A stretch of DNA of 64,000 bases from Paraspadella gotoi (taxonomy: Eukaryota > Chaetognatha). The stretch lies in contig CM119269.1 of the NCBI GenBank assembly GCA_051294375.1, forward strand, positions 10,041,056 to 10,105,055, in the 5' to 3' direction. This document shows positions 22,740-35,739 of the stretch, piece after piece. The notes beneath the pieces are model-generated. The model worked only from the letters and a program-made list of their open reading frames with translations. It had not been told where the DNA came from and made no database searches. A program made the position numbers and the translations under genes. Numbering within the stretch: the stretch's first letter is position 1; every line of letters starts with the position of its first letter.

Positions 22740-23381
22740 TAGGGTGGAGTGATGAATAAGATTGACGTGATGAAACATTATTTTTTTGCCCTGCCTATAG
22801 GATATATAATAATGATTTTAATCCTTTAAAAAAACTTTTTTAGTATAACAGTATAGCAAATTTCAATATTTATGTAGCTAATATCCTTATAAAATCGTCA
22901 AATTTCAAAATATTTTTTTTATATTTTTAAAGAACGATTTGGCATCGCTGTAAAAAATAAGAAACTTTTATAAAATATGTTATATGATATTTTAATGTTT
23001 AGATCACAAAAAATGACTAAAACGTTATTAACATATATAAGTTCTACTACAGAGAAAAAAAAGTCAAGAATTTTCACCCTTTTTTCTTATTTTTTCAAAC
23101 ATTGAAGTTGACAAGAATTTTTGATAACATGTTTTATATTTTTGATTCAACTTTTTATGAAGAATCTAAATCTTTAATACCAAGTTTTAAACAAAACATT
23201 ATTTATTAAAATTTACTATTTTATAAGGATAAATTACTACAAAATAATTATATTTTAACTAATTCTGTTCCCGAGATAAATCTGAACAAATATTTTTTAC
23301 TAGTTAACATACTATCTCAACAATCTAAATATCATATGTTCGATCATCTCAAATAAATTTTTGTCTTGAGGCTCCACTCTA
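22740..23381. mobile_element. hAT-like non-autonomous element (MITE), 642 bp, with 8-bp target duplication
   Basis: Ends are TAGGGTGGAG at 22740 and CTCCACTCTA at 23381, inverted repeats with one mismatch in ten. They are bounded by the identical octamer CTATACAA at 22732-22739 and 23382-23389. The octamer fits the nTnnnnAn preference known for hAT targets. The duplicate segment A at 20961-20968 has a single TTGTATAG (reverse complement of the octamer) with no insertion, that is, an empty site. The interior is AT-rich with no transposase frame. The element must have been mobilised in trans. Confidence 0.85.
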
Positions 23382-23867
23382 CTATACAAATGCACCAACC
23401 ATCTAATCCGCTTACCGTAATTTCATCCTTTCATAAGTCAACCTGTTTCTCTAACCCAACAACCCTCACCAATTTTGCCTCACCTCACCTCCTTACCGCC
23501 CTTTTGGCCTCACCTTCCATTTCCGGTTTTGGTTGGTTGACTTTAGAAAGCCGCTTTCCGCCTCTTCGTTCGCTGCTGACGCCGTGAGACGTCGGCAGCG
23601 GTCGTCCGCTTGCGTCGCGCCATTTCGTCGGCTTTGAGGCAACCCGCCAGGTGAATTTGGGCCGACTGCGTCTCGTCGGGGTTGCCGACCTGGCAGGCCG
23701 TTGGGCGGAAAAAGGGACGTGAGGAAAGGTGAGGAAAGATAAATGGCCGTCGTGCGCAGCTGACTTTTTCATTGACCAAGTGGTCAAGTGGCACAGATTT
23801 GACGAACTGTTGTCGCCATGTTGGAAAGAAGGATTTTGGCTTACTTTATTTCTCAAGGCAGCAAACG

Positions 23868-24160
23868 TTGCAGACCGGAAAAAAATTCAAGATTCCCTTG
23901 AGGCGGCAAACCGGACAAATTTAGGATCCCCTTAGGGAGGCAAACCAGACCAAATTTAAGATCCCCTTTAGGCTGCAAACCGGACAAAATTTAAGATCCC
24001 CCTTACGGCGTAAACAGGATCAAACTGAAGATCCCCTTAAGGCCGCCAACCGGGCCCAATTCAAGATCCCCCTAAATCCTCAAACCGGGCCCAATTCAAG
24101 ATCCCCTTCAGCCCACAAACCGGACCAAATTCAAAATCCCCCAAACAGGAGCGACTTTCG
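23868..24160 (+). repeat. 37-bp minisatellite, about 7 units
   Basis: Unit resembles AAACCGGACCAAATT followed by CAAGATCCCCTTAAGGC. Further copies are inverted at 21690-21995 and direct at 28495-28790. No function is apparent. Confidence 0.9.
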
Positions 24161-24671
24161 GCAAAAATCCCCTGCATCATTAACGAAGTGCGAAGTCAGG
24201 GAAGAGAGAAACTAAGCGGACGGAAAAAAAAGGGAGAGAGAAAAATGAGGAAAGTGAGGAAAAAAGAGGGAAAAGTGAAGGTGATAAATGAAATAAATTC
24301 ACAAGGGAGGGAGAAGATTAATAATTTAAATATAAGGTGTGAATGAGTCGATAATTTTTATAGTGTTGGTTGTACCAATTTTTGTTGAAAATGTAAAAAT
24401 TTTAATAAGTATAAAGGTTATGAAGTTAGGGATATGATTAAAAGTTAAAATGTAAAAAGTTCTGAAATAAATTAGAATAGCTAATGAGAATATAAAACAA
24501 ATATCACCTGAGATAATTTACATGTTTACATATTATCTTTATTGTTGGCTATCTCGTGTTTGTATTTCTTCATATCAAATCACGTGTCGGTCATCTTTAA
24601 CCATTCATCTCCTATCTGTCATTCATCATGCTCTATCAGTAATCTATCATTTTCAATCTTCCCACCTCCAT

Positions 24672-25271
24672 NNNNNNNNNNNNNNNNNNNNNNNNNNNNN
24701 NNNNNNNNNNNNNNNNNNNNNNNNNNNNNNNNNNNNNNNNNNNNNNNNNNNNNNNNNNNNNNNNNNNNNNNNNNNNNNNNNNNNNNNNNNNNNNNNNNNN
24801 NNNNNNNNNNNNNNNNNNNNNNNNNNNNNNNNNNNNNNNNNNNNNNNNNNNNNNNNNNNNNNNNNNNNNNNNNNNNNNNNNNNNNNNNNNNNNNNNNNNN
24901 NNNNNNNNNNNNNNNNNNNNNNNNNNNNNNNNNNNNNNNNNNNNNNNNNNNNNNNNNNNNNNNNNNNNNNNNNNNNNNNNNNNNNNNNNNNNNNNNNNNN
25001 NNNNNNNNNNNNNNNNNNNNNNNNNNNNNNNNNNNNNNNNNNNNNNNNNNNNNNNNNNNNNNNNNNNNNNNNNNNNNNNNNNNNNNNNNNNNNNNNNNNN
25101 NNNNNNNNNNNNNNNNNNNNNNNNNNNNNNNNNNNNNNNNNNNNNNNNNNNNNNNNNNNNNNNNNNNNNNNNNNNNNNNNNNNNNNNNNNNNNNNNNNNN
25201 NNNNNNNNNNNNNNNNNNNNNNNNNNNNNNNNNNNNNNNNNNNNNNNNNNNNNNNNNNNNNNNNNNNNNNN
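24672..25271. other. Assembly gap, 600 N
   Basis: The second duplicate copy shows what lies here: a CCCATCTCACTTCT minisatellite and AT-rich sequence (29335-30030). The gap ends 25 bases upstream of an Ig exon. Confidence 1.
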
Positions 25272-25296
25272 ATTCAATCCCCTTTGTGCACCCCAG

Positions 25297-25381
25297 GTAT
25301 CAAGTTCGGTCGGTGTTCGACTACACAGCTAAAGCAGAAGACTTAGGATCCGTTGTCTCTTGTGCCTTCGACGTTCCCCAG
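25297..25381 (+). CDS. Exon: Ig-like domain strands E-F (second cysteine)
   Basis: Acceptor TGTGCACCCCAG precedes 25297 and donor CAG/GTCAGT follows 25381; an alternative in-frame donor GTG/GTAAGT lies about 30 bases further. The exon reads one base plus 28 codons and contains RSVFDYTAKAEDLGSVVSC, the D-x-G-x4-C strand-F signature of an Ig domain. Its entry phase joins 20678-20837 by completing an arginine codon, so three exons together give B-Cys, C-Trp and F-Cys in order. Intron lengths would be about 2.1 and 4.5 kb. A degraded copy with indels is at 30060-30146. Confidence 0.65.
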
Positions 25382-26380
25382 GTCAGTTTATCTCGAATTG
25401 ACTGCTTTGTGGTAAGTTTTATAATTAAACAAACGAAATTAAAAGGATAAAAAAAGTACTAGAAGTGGAGATAGGGGTTAAGGGAGATTAAAACTAAAAG
25501 TGACAATTTTGCGGCTTGGTAAGGGATGGGTCCGGAAAGGCAAAAAATTAGGAATTCAAAGAAAAAACCTTAAAAGGGAGAAAATTTTAAAATCTAAATG
25601 ATTTATGAGAATGGAGCAGAGAAGGTTTAAAAAGGAGGAAGAGGTTGAAAGGGAAAGAAAAAATGAAATTTGGGTTAAAGAAGGAAAATATAAATTATTT
25701 CATAAAGTATAACACCAAAAAAATACAAGAAATAAAAAAAAAATTACAAAAAAATAAATAAAAAGAAAAGACAAAAAAANNNNNNNNNNNNNNNNNNNNN
25801 NNNNNNNNNNNNNNNNNNNNNNNNNNNNNNNNNNNNNNNNNNNNNNNNNNNNNNNNNNNNNNNAAAAAAAAAGAAAAAAGAGAAAGACAGAAAAAAGCGA
25901 AAGAAAGTAAAATAAAGAAAAGAAAAGAAAAGAAAAAAAAACTTAAATAGTGATTTACTAAANNNNNNNNNNAAACATTTTTTGTGGCTCTAACCGACAA
26001 AACCTCGGCCGCCCATTTCAAGGTCAACCAAAATTATGGAACTAATTTACCGATAATAAATCCCCAACGCTTTGGAAGTGTGTGTGAGAGAGAGAGAGTG
26101 GAAGTGAGAGATTGAGAGGGAGTGGAGAAAGAACAGAGAAACAGGAAGAGCAAAAGCGCAAAAGAGGCTATATCTCTTTGCGTCGCCTTGGGAGATTAAA
26201 CGTCGTCGTCTCCATAGCAACGAGGGTCGTATCTCTCGGCCGTAGAGAGAGAGAGGAGAGAGGGAGAGAGGGATAGAGAGTCGTATCTCTAGGCCGTTGC
26301 CAGGATGAAGAGCGAATAAAAGGACGGATGTAAGGGCCGGTCTTCCCTTAAGAGCCATCGCCTAGAGGGGACTCCGGAGG
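25382..26380. other. Intronic low-complexity sequence with two gaps
   Basis: A-rich sequence with N gaps at 25780-25863 and 25963-25972, then GA repeats and a GC-richer stretch at 26170-26390. A short minus-strand frame there (MALKGRPALTSVLLFALHPG) recurs in the second copy, but it lacks splice or domain support. Confidence 0.5.
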
Positions 26381-26393
26381 TGCTGTCCTTCTT

Positions 26394-27589
<1,196 letters not shown>

Positions 27590-28494
27590 GGCAGCAGGCC
27601 AACGAAGAGGCGGGGGGGGAAACGGCTTTTCTAAAGTCCACCACGCAAAACCGGAACTGGAAAGAAGGTCGAGCGCAACAAAGGGGAAGGACAGGTGAGG
27701 TGAGGCAAAATTGGTGAGGCGATGTTGTTGGGTAGAGAACAGTGTGACTTATGAAAGAGATGAAATACTCGAGCAGGATTAGATTGGTGGTGCATGTGTG
27801 ATAGTTTTTAAGTTTAAGTCTGTGTATATTAGTTAATAAGGGCTGAAACAAATATTAAATAAAGTTTAGTAAGCTTCTTTAGAATAGTTAAGCAAATAAT
27901 GGTAAAGTGGTAAAGTTATTCAACCAAGTTAATAAGTACATAAACTGAGAATATAAAAATAAAAACAGAAAAGAAATGTGCTGAAAAAGTTTATAAACCG
28001 GAGCAAAGATCGAAAGGAAAAGTGTTCAAGGACATAAAATGTTTGACTCTTAGCCGAAGAAGGGTAAAAAGACGAAAACAGCTTAAATCGAAAGTTCTGG
28101 GACTTCGCCATAAGGAAAACCAAGTACGATGCAATTTATAATATAATATATATAAATAATAAAAAAGAAAATTAGAGTCAGAGACAAGAATAAAAGATTG
28201 TCTCAGACCCTACGTAGACCGAGGAACGAAAGACAAGCGATAAGGACAACGAAGTCATTTCTTGATCTCCAGGGGCGAAATTTTGCATTCGAAAACTGAA
28301 AGGAAAAGAATTGCTCCTCGACTAGCAAAATCGTTTTGGTCAATTGGGCAAAATTGTACCTAAATACTTTCGGTTCGGTCATGACAAGTGGTCAAGAGTG
28401 GCACAGATTTTGGGACCGAACTGTTGTCGCCATGTTGGGAAAGAAGGATTTTGGCTTTACTTTATTCTCAAGGCCCACAAACGTTGCAGACCGG

Positions 28495-28790
28495 AAAAAA
28501 TTTCAAGATTCCCTGAGCGGCAAACCGGACCAATTTAGGATCCCCTTTTAGGGAGGCAACCAGCACCAAATTAAGATCCCCTTTACGGCTGCAAACCGCG
28601 GACAAAATTTAAGATCCCCTTACGGCCCGTAAACAGGATCAAAACTGAAGATCCCCTTAAGCGACCGCCTAACGGGCACCAATTCAAGAATCCCCCAAAT
28701 CCTCAAACCGCGGCCCAATTCAACGATCCCTTCAGCCAACAAACCGGACCAAAATTCCAAAATCCCCCAAACAGGAGCGACTGTTCGGCA
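28495..28790 (+). repeat. 37-bp minisatellite, copy in second duplicate
   Basis: Same array as 23868-24160 with extra indels. Confidence 0.85.
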
Positions 28791-29369
28791 AAAATCCCCT
28801 GCATCAGAACGCGAAGGTGCGCAAGTCAGGGAAAGAGAGAAACTCTAAGCGGACGGAAAAAAAAGGAGAGAGAGAAAAGATGCAAGGAAATTGAGGAAAA
28901 AAAGAGGGGAAAAGTGAAGGTGATAAATGAAAAATAAATTCACAAGGGAGGGAGAAGATTAATAATTTAAATATAACGGGGTGTGAATGAGTCGAAATTT
29001 TTATAGTGTTGTGTTGCTACCAAATTTCAGTTGTTTGAAATGTAAAAAAATTTTAATAAAGTATAAGGTTTATGAAGTTAGGGATGATATGATTAAAAGT
29101 AAAATGTAAAAATTCTCTGAAATAAATTAGAAAGGCTAAATGAGAATATAAAACCAAATATTTCACCTTGAGAAATTACATGTTTACATATATCTTTATT
29201 GTTGGCTATCTCGTGTTTGTTTTTCATATCAAATTCACGTGTCGGTCATCTTTAACCATTCATCTCCTATCTGTCATTCATCATTGCTCTATCCAGTTAA
29301 TATATCCATTCAATTCTTACCACCTCCATCTACATTCTACATCCACCATTACTCCACCCGATTGTTATT

Positions 29370-29725
29370 CATCTATCATCTTCATCTCCCAACTCACATC
29401 TCCCATCTCACTTCTCCCATCTAACTTTTCCCATCTCCCATTCTTCATCTCCCCATCTCACATAATCCAATCTCACTTTTCCGGATCTCCCTTTCTTCTA
29501 TCTCCCATCGACATCTCCTATCTCACTTCTCCCATCTCCCATCTCACTTTTCCATCTCCCATCTTCTTATCTCCCATCTCACAAATCTCATATCGTCCCA
29601 TCACACTTTTCCTATCTCCCATCTTCTTTTCCCTTCTCCATCTTCTATACTTCCCATCTCACTTCTCCACTTCTCCCATCTCCCATCTACCTTTTTCCCC
29701 TTCTCCCTATCTCTATCTCCATGCT
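29370..29725. repeat. CCCATCTCACTTCT minisatellite
   Basis: Irregular repetition of CTCCCATCTCACTTC/CCCATCTCCCATC words over about 350 bases. It corresponds to the 600-N gap of the first copy. Confidence 0.85.
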
Positions 29726-30059
29726 CCCACCTGCTCACTTGCTTTTAATCCGATTTGATCCGTGACTGAGATCGAAAATTTATGAACTCTTCGCCCCCTT
29801 TATTTTATTAAATAAAAGGAGTCTAAATAAAGATAATTAGATTCTTCTAGATTAAAGCATAAATAAAGAAAAATAAAAAGCTCTAAATAATATTTATCAA
29901 ACTATATAGATTTAATTTTTCTTTATCGCTCCATTTACCCTCTTCAATAGGACTTTTTCCCTTTATCTAACATTCAGACATTTTGGCGGAACCCCCATTG
30001 GATCCTAATCGCCTCACCTTAGCACCGTAATAATCTCAACCCCTTTCGTGCAACCCCAG

Positions 30060-30146
30060 GTATTCAAGTCGGTCGGTGTTCGACACACAAGCTAAAGCAG
30101 AAGACTTAGGATCCCGTTGTCTCTTGTGCCTTCGACGCGTCCCCAG
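30060..30146 (+). pseudogene. Frameshifted second copy of the Ig strand E-F exon
   Basis: Aligns with 25297-25381, with scattered one-base insertions and a deletion that break the frame (for example GTCGGTCGGTGTTCGACACACAAGC). The acceptor context is kept but the donor reads CAGTGTTTCAG. Given the error pattern of the whole duplicate, this is more likely poor sequence than a decayed gene. Confidence 0.6.
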
Positions 30147-30972
30147 TGTTTCAGTTTATCTCGAATTGACTGCTTTGCTTGTAAAGTTTTATAATTAACA
30201 AAAACGAAATTAACAAGGATAAAAAAGCAGTACTAGAAGTGCGAATAAGGGGTTAAGGGAGTTATTAAAACTAAAAGTTGACAATTTTGCGCTTGGAGAA
30301 ATTCCAGAACCCGTGTGACCTGACACGACGACGCGGGCCCTATTTCGGCCCACCCTGCGATAGGGCGGGTAAAGGGGATGGGTCCCCGAAAGGCAAAAAT
30401 TAGGAATTCAAAGAAAAAAACCTTAAAGGTGAAGAGCAAATATTTTAAAACTCTAAATGATTTATGAGACATGAGCCAGCGAGAGGAAGGAGGTGTTAAA
30501 GGGAAAGAAAAACGTAATGAAATTTGGGTTTAAAGACTGAGGGAAAATATAATTATTTCTATGAAGTATTTAACACCAAAACAAAATACCAAGAAAATAA
30601 AAAAATAGAATTACAAAAAAACATAAATTAAAAAGAAAGACAAAAAAAAAAGAAAAAAAAAACAAAGAGAAAGACAGAAAACAGCGAATATAACAAGAAA
30701 GTAAAATAAAGAAAAAAAAAGAAAGCAAAAAAACTTAAATATGTGATTTACTAAAGAAACCCCTCAAACGATTTTTTGTGGTGGCCTCTAACGACAACAA
30801 CCTCGGCCGCCCATTTCAAGGTCAGACCAAAATTATGGACTAAATTTACCGATAATAAATCCCCAACGCTTTGGAAGCTGTGTTGTGAGAGAGAGAGAGG
30901 GGAAGTGACGAGATTGAGCAGGAGTGGAAAATCTTTAAAAGAGAGAGAGAGAATGAGACGGATGAGATGAGA

Positions 30973-31004
<32 letters not shown>

Positions 31005-33187
31005 CAGAGAAACAGGAAGCAGCCAAAAAGCGCAAAAGAGGCTATATCTCTTTGCGTCGCTTGGAGAATTAAACGTCGTCGGTCTCCATACGCAACGAGG
31101 GTCGGTATCTCTTCGGCCGTAGAGGAGAGAGAGGAGAGAGGAGAGAGCGGATAGAGAGTCGTATCTCTAGGCCGTTGCCAGGATGAAGAGCGAATAAAAA
31201 GGACGGATGTAAGGGCCGGTCTTCCCTTAAGAGCCATCGCCTAGAGGGGACTCCGGAGTTGCCTGGCCTTCTTTCTTTCTCTCTCTTCTCTCTCTCTCTC
31301 TCTCTCTGACTCTCTCTCTCTCTTCTCATCTCGCTCTCTCTCTCTCTCCTCTCTCGTTCCTAAGGTTTTTCTCTCTCCCTCCTTTTGTCTTTTCCCGCCT
31401 GGGAAGATGTCTTCCCTTGTCCCTTTTCTATGTCCATTGTCCATTTTCCATCGTCCATAGTTTCATTCCTGCCTTTCTTCTCAACAAAAAGATCTCTCAT
31501 TCATGACACAATACTTGTTTCCCTGTTTCCCGAATTCTCACGTCAATTAAACCATTTACCGCTCGGGAGTTGCTGGGCCTCCAACTCTTTCTTGATCAAG
31601 AAACGATTTCTTTTTCGACTCAGAAAAAAAAATTTCTTTTTTTTTTTCAAAAGGAAATAAAAACAATTAACGAATATAGAGATCTGGCGAATTTCCTCCT
31701 TCAAGTTTTCTTTTTTTCCTTTTCTATTTCTTTTCCTAACCTTTTCTAATTTCTCCTCTCCATCCCTTAAAGGAAACACGATAACCGGTTTACGAATCTC
31801 AACCAAAACAAGTTATCGCCCAATCATTAACGCCGTTTCTTCTCTCAAAAAAAGGAGAATCCCATATAACCAATTCCTCGAGTGAACCTTTCTTCCCACT
31901 ATATCCTTTATGGTCCCCTAACATATCCCTAGGCCATTTGCCTCTTTTTTTTTTTTTAAGTTCATAGACAGAAACTTGTCAAATTTTTTTTTTTAACTAT
32001 CATAAATAAAAGGCCATAAATACCAGATTAAAATTATTTTGGAATACCCCTGTATCCTAATTATTATTATTCTTTCGTTAATGATACTATTTATTAATTT
32101 TTATCATTATTACTATTATTATTTGTATACATTATTATTATTATAGTTATTATTATACTATGATTGGAACTTACTATTATTTGCAATACCCTCATTCCTA
32201 ATTATTATTGTTCGTTATCATTAATTACCCTCATAGATGATAGATGATAATGATAATTGATAGTATTTACCTTTTTTTTTCATTTGCAAGTTTCTGTCTA
32301 TGACTAAAAAAATGGCAACAATGGCTAGTGTATATGATAAGTATTCACTCATGATTTTCATTGATATATTTAATACTTTCCAATTTGCAATGTCCGCAAT
32401 GATCCTTAATTGTTTGAATTTTATTTTTTTGTTTGCCATTAGTGCATTTTTCTTGCTCAAATACTCATCGCTTTCAACTCGTTTTAATCTTCTTATTGTT
32501 TAATTTGCTCAAATTGTCTTTTTATTCAGAAAAAAATATCCTTTATGGTCCACCCCATTCTCCTATTCTTCCTCCCAAGTCTGCCCTTTTCCTTTCTGTT
32601 CTCTCTTTCCCGTTTGCCCAACCTTCAGCGTCCTCCAATGTATTTTTTCCTTCGTAAAATCTACCCAATGTCGCTTTTCTCCCTCAACCCCTTTCAATTA
32701 TTTTCCCCCTTTTTTTTGTTAGAGTGCAATAAATGTTATTTTCTTCCAAAAAAAATATATTTATACCCAGGTGGTCTAAATAAAAATCCTTCTTTCAGAA
32801 TCGTTTTTGTTGGTTTTTTTCCAAAATCGTCCATAACCTTTGTCTCTCATACCCAATCCCCAACTTAAGCTCCAGCCTAGTCCTTAACATCCCTAACCCA
32901 TGAACTAATCTTCAATCTTAAAACTAAAACGGAAAGGTCGGCCATTTATGAAAAATATAATAAATTTCTTTGTCTTTCTAAATTATATCTCTTTTTTCTT
33001 ATGTTTACATTCCATATACCTCCCGCCTTCCTGCACAGTATCTCCCCAAACCTATTATCTAATAATTAGCGTCGCCAAAATCTATGGAGATAATCAGCGT
33101 TTAATGCCCTTCAATTAGAAGCAGGGCTCTTATCGAATCCACTGTGGGCGCGGGGGGGGTTTTCGTTTCGCTTGTCCCACCACCTCC

Positions 33188-33189
<2 letters not shown>

Positions 33190-33266
<77 letters not shown>
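33190..33266. repeat. (CT)n microsatellite
   Basis: About 75 bases of pure CT, followed by unique sequence and a 25-N gap at 33363-33387. Confidence 0.95.
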
Positions 33267-33267
<1 letters not shown>

Positions 33268-33387
33268 CCGTTATTCGCCCTTTGGCTTTACGTCGGGTAT
33301 TCTCTCCCTTATTTCCTCTAATGCAGATTCTGTATCGACCAATAAAACGTCAGTTGAGAAGANNNNNNNNNNNNNNNNNNNNNNNNN

Positions 33388-34185
33388 CGCGCTTTTCCTT
33401 CGCCTTTCATCTTTTTCCTTCCTCCTTTCTTTCTTTCCTCCATTTATTTTCTTTTTATTTCCTCCTTTCATTTGATTTCTTTTTTTTTCTTTTATTTTTA
33501 GTTCCTCCTTTTATTTTTCTGTCTTCCTTTTTTATTTCTTTAATTTTCTTTTTTCTTTCCTCCTTTTATTTTTCTCTCCTCCTTTTCTACCCTCATTCTA
33601 TTTCCTCTTTTTATTTTTTATCCGTTTTTTTAATTTATTATCCTCATTTTTATTCTTTTTTTTCCTTCTTCCTATTTTTTTCTTTTCCTCCTTTTTCCCA
33701 TATTTTTTTCTTTCCTTTTTTTTCCTTATTTTTTCTTTTTTTTTATTTTCGTCGTTTTTTTTCCTCTATTTTTTTCTCTTATCCCTCCTCCTTTCCTTTA
33801 ATCTAATTTTGCGTTATTTTTTTGTTTTTTCTTTTATTATTTTTTTTTTTACATTTTTTTCATTATTTTCTTTTATCTTTTTTCCATTCCCTTCCCTTTA
33901 CCTTTCATTACACTTCACACTTTCCTTATTTCCTTTATAACTTTTAACCTTTCATTCTATAATCTTCTTTTCAGTTTACCCCTCCAATCAAATTTTCCTT
34001 TCATTTTTCAAATTAGCATCTTTTTCCTTTTTTCCTTTCTTCATTCCTTCCTACCTTCCTTCCTTCATTCCTTCCTTCCTTCCTTCCTTCCTTCCTTCCT
34101 TCCTTCCTTCCTTCCTTCCTTCCTTCCTTTCTCCATTCATTTTTCATTTCCTTTCCCTTTTTTTCCTATCCTTTTCTTTTTTCCT
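33388..34185. repeat. Pyrimidine-rich tract with (CCTT)n
   Basis: About 800 bases of T/C-rich sequence including a clean TTCC array at 34050-34130. The 220-codon frame across it is Phe/Ser/Leu only and not a gene. It could act as an extended polypyrimidine region before the CTAG at 34183-34186. Confidence 0.85.
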
Positions 34186-34186
34186 A

Positions 34187-34444
34187 GATCAGACGGCTTA
34201 ATAGGTCGGACCCTCGTAATCTGCCCAGGCTGGCACGCGGCCCGGCAGCCGCGGCTCCGTTGCCCGGCTGCCGCGGCCCCCGGCGGCTGCCAGAGAAAAA
34301 GAGATACATCTTCATCGCTTCAGCTCCCGCGAGCGACGGTCAACTGACCCGTCCTGTTGTTGTTGTTGTTGTTGTTGATGTTATAGTTATTGTTGTTGTT
34401 GTTGTTTATATTGTTGTTGTTGCCGTCGTCGTCGATTTGGATTG
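34187..34444 (+). CDS. Weak exon candidate, GC-rich, ending in a (GTT)n tract
   Basis: A long pyrimidine tract and TTTTTTCCTAG precede a GC-rich stretch. One frame runs to a stop at 34444 and ends in a valine run encoded by (GTT)n (34355-34425), which could be mistaken for a membrane segment. A second frame is also open for about 52 codons. No convincing donor, domain or phase partner is seen. Confidence 0.2.
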
Positions 34445-34679
34445 ACGTGAATAAATATAAAAAAGAAGATGAAAAAAAAAGGTTTGACAGAGAGGGAGAG
34501 GAGGATAGAAATCGCGAAACAGTAAGGTTAGAGTGTGGGAGTGAGAGGGAGAGGGAGTGAAGAAGGAGAAGAGTGGGAGGAAATTCCTTGGAAATCCTTG
34601 GTGTCTATGGGTTTCATGGGATACGAGTGTTCCTCGAGGTCAAGGACTTTAAGGCGCCGAAGACAAGAAAAGAGGAAAT

Positions 34680-34960
34680 GAGGTCACGATTTCGGGAGAG
34701 ATAAGAAAAGAAAAGAAAAGAAAGATAAGAAGAGAAAAGAGAGGAATAGAAAAAAAAAGATGAGAGAATGAAAGAGAAGAAAAGAAAATAAAGATGAGAG
34801 AAGAAGAGAGAAGAAAAGAAGATAAATATGAGAGAAGAACAGAGGAGAAAAGAAGAAAAAGATCAGAGAATAAAAGAGAGGAAAAAATTATAGAAAAAAG
34901 AAGAAAAGGAAAGAGAAGAAAAAAGAAAAGAAAAGAAAAGAAGAGAAAAGAGTCGGAATC
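34680..34960. repeat. Purine-rich AAGAG/AGAAA tract
   Basis: About 280 bases with almost no pyrimidines. Frames are Lys/Arg/Glu runs only. Confidence 0.9.
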
Positions 34961-35270
34961 TGCCATAAGGATATCTGGGTAAAAACTAAGACTCAGGAAA
35001 AAAAAGAGTCTAAGGTTGACTTTTATGTGGCAACTTAATTAATTATGAAAGATAATAACCCGAGATTTTTGCCATTTGAGTTATAATATCTGACAGGAAA
35101 AATCACACGAGGACAACAAAGTTGAAAACGAAACGAAAGAAGGAAAAACCGCAGCTGTGGTTAATTATTTAATTAATAATTAATTCGCTAAAGATAAAAG
35201 TGAAAGAGAAAAAATAAAAAGAAGCGACGACGAATATGAAGACGACGAAGACTAAATGATGATGACAACG
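34961..35270. other. AT-rich spacer
   Basis: Nothing supported beyond short AATTA words. Confidence 0.4.
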
Positions 35271-35274
35271 ACGT

Positions 35275-35590
35275 TGTGACGACGACGACGACGACGACGA
35301 TAATGTTGACGAAGACGACGTTAACGGCGATGAAGAAGACAAAGACGACGATGGAGACAAAGATGTCGACAATGACAATGACGTTGACGATAACGAGAAT
35401 GATGACGAAGACGATGATGACAAATATAAGGACGACAACGATAAAGTCTATGATGACGACGAATTAGACGAAGATCACCATCTTGACAACAAAAACGTCG
35501 ATAACGAAGACGACAATAACGACGGAAAACACAACTATGACAACAAAAATTACGATTAAATTGACGACAACGACGTCAAAGCCCACACCC
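35275..35590. repeat. Degenerate (GAC)n region
   Basis: GACGACGAC with many GAT/AAC/AAG substitutions over about 300 bases. Frames are Thr-, Met/Lys- or Asp-rich. Confidence 0.85.
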
Positions 35591-35621
35591 ACCTTTCAGC
35601 GCCATCCGAATCTCCCAATGC

Positions 35622-35700
35622 TTCTCCCCCCCTCGCCTCCCCCCTCCCTCCCCCTCGACTCCCCCCTCCCCTCCCCCCTCGCCTCCCCCTCGACTCCGAA
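35622..35700. repeat. C-rich tract with G-quadruplex potential on the minus strand
   Basis: Repeated CCCCCC TCG CCT CCCCCC motifs give eight or more runs of at least three C within about 75 bases, separated by short loops. Read on minus, this meets the G3+ N1-7 pattern of G-quadruplex motifs. Confidence 0.8.
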
Positions 35701-35739
35701 AAGGTCAAAAGATAAAGGAACCGGATAAAAAATCAAGGC

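Larger units (their letters stand above)
21500..23755 (-). repeat. Inverted duplicate inserted between segments A and B
   Basis: 21500-22200 is the reverse complement of 23760-24355 (segment B), and 22215-23740 is the reverse complement of 20640-21490 (segment A), apart from the hAT-like insertion at 22740-23381. The order is therefore A(+), B(-), A(-), B(+). In the second direct copy (27.6-29.0 kb) A and B are simply adjacent. A 25-N gap lies inside the inverted part. Confidence 0.85.
27590..33115 (+). repeat. Direct duplication, unit copy 2 (indel-rich)
   Basis: Follows 20757-27589 in order, without the inverted insertion. It differs by frequent single-base insertions and deletions, about one every few tens of bases. 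This is typical of uncorrected long-read sequence rather than evolutionary divergence. It ends at CTTCAATTAGAAGCAGGGC, where unique sequence resumes. Confidence 0.85.

Noticed and set aside
26047-26358. Minus-strand gene beginning MALKGRPALTSVLLF (also at 30935-31237)
   Set aside because: The start is kept in both copies only because they are duplicates; the frame soon enters CT repeats and has no splice support.
33144-33806. 220-codon and similar Ser/Phe/Leu frames in T/C-rich DNA (also 1452-1835, 4515-5168, 54084-54374, 57222-58044)
   Set aside because: Pyrimidine-only sequence cannot form stop codons on plus; there is no domain, splice or composition support.
34355-34430. Valine-rich membrane segment
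   Set aside because: Encoded by a (GTT)n microsatellite; no reliable upstream exon.
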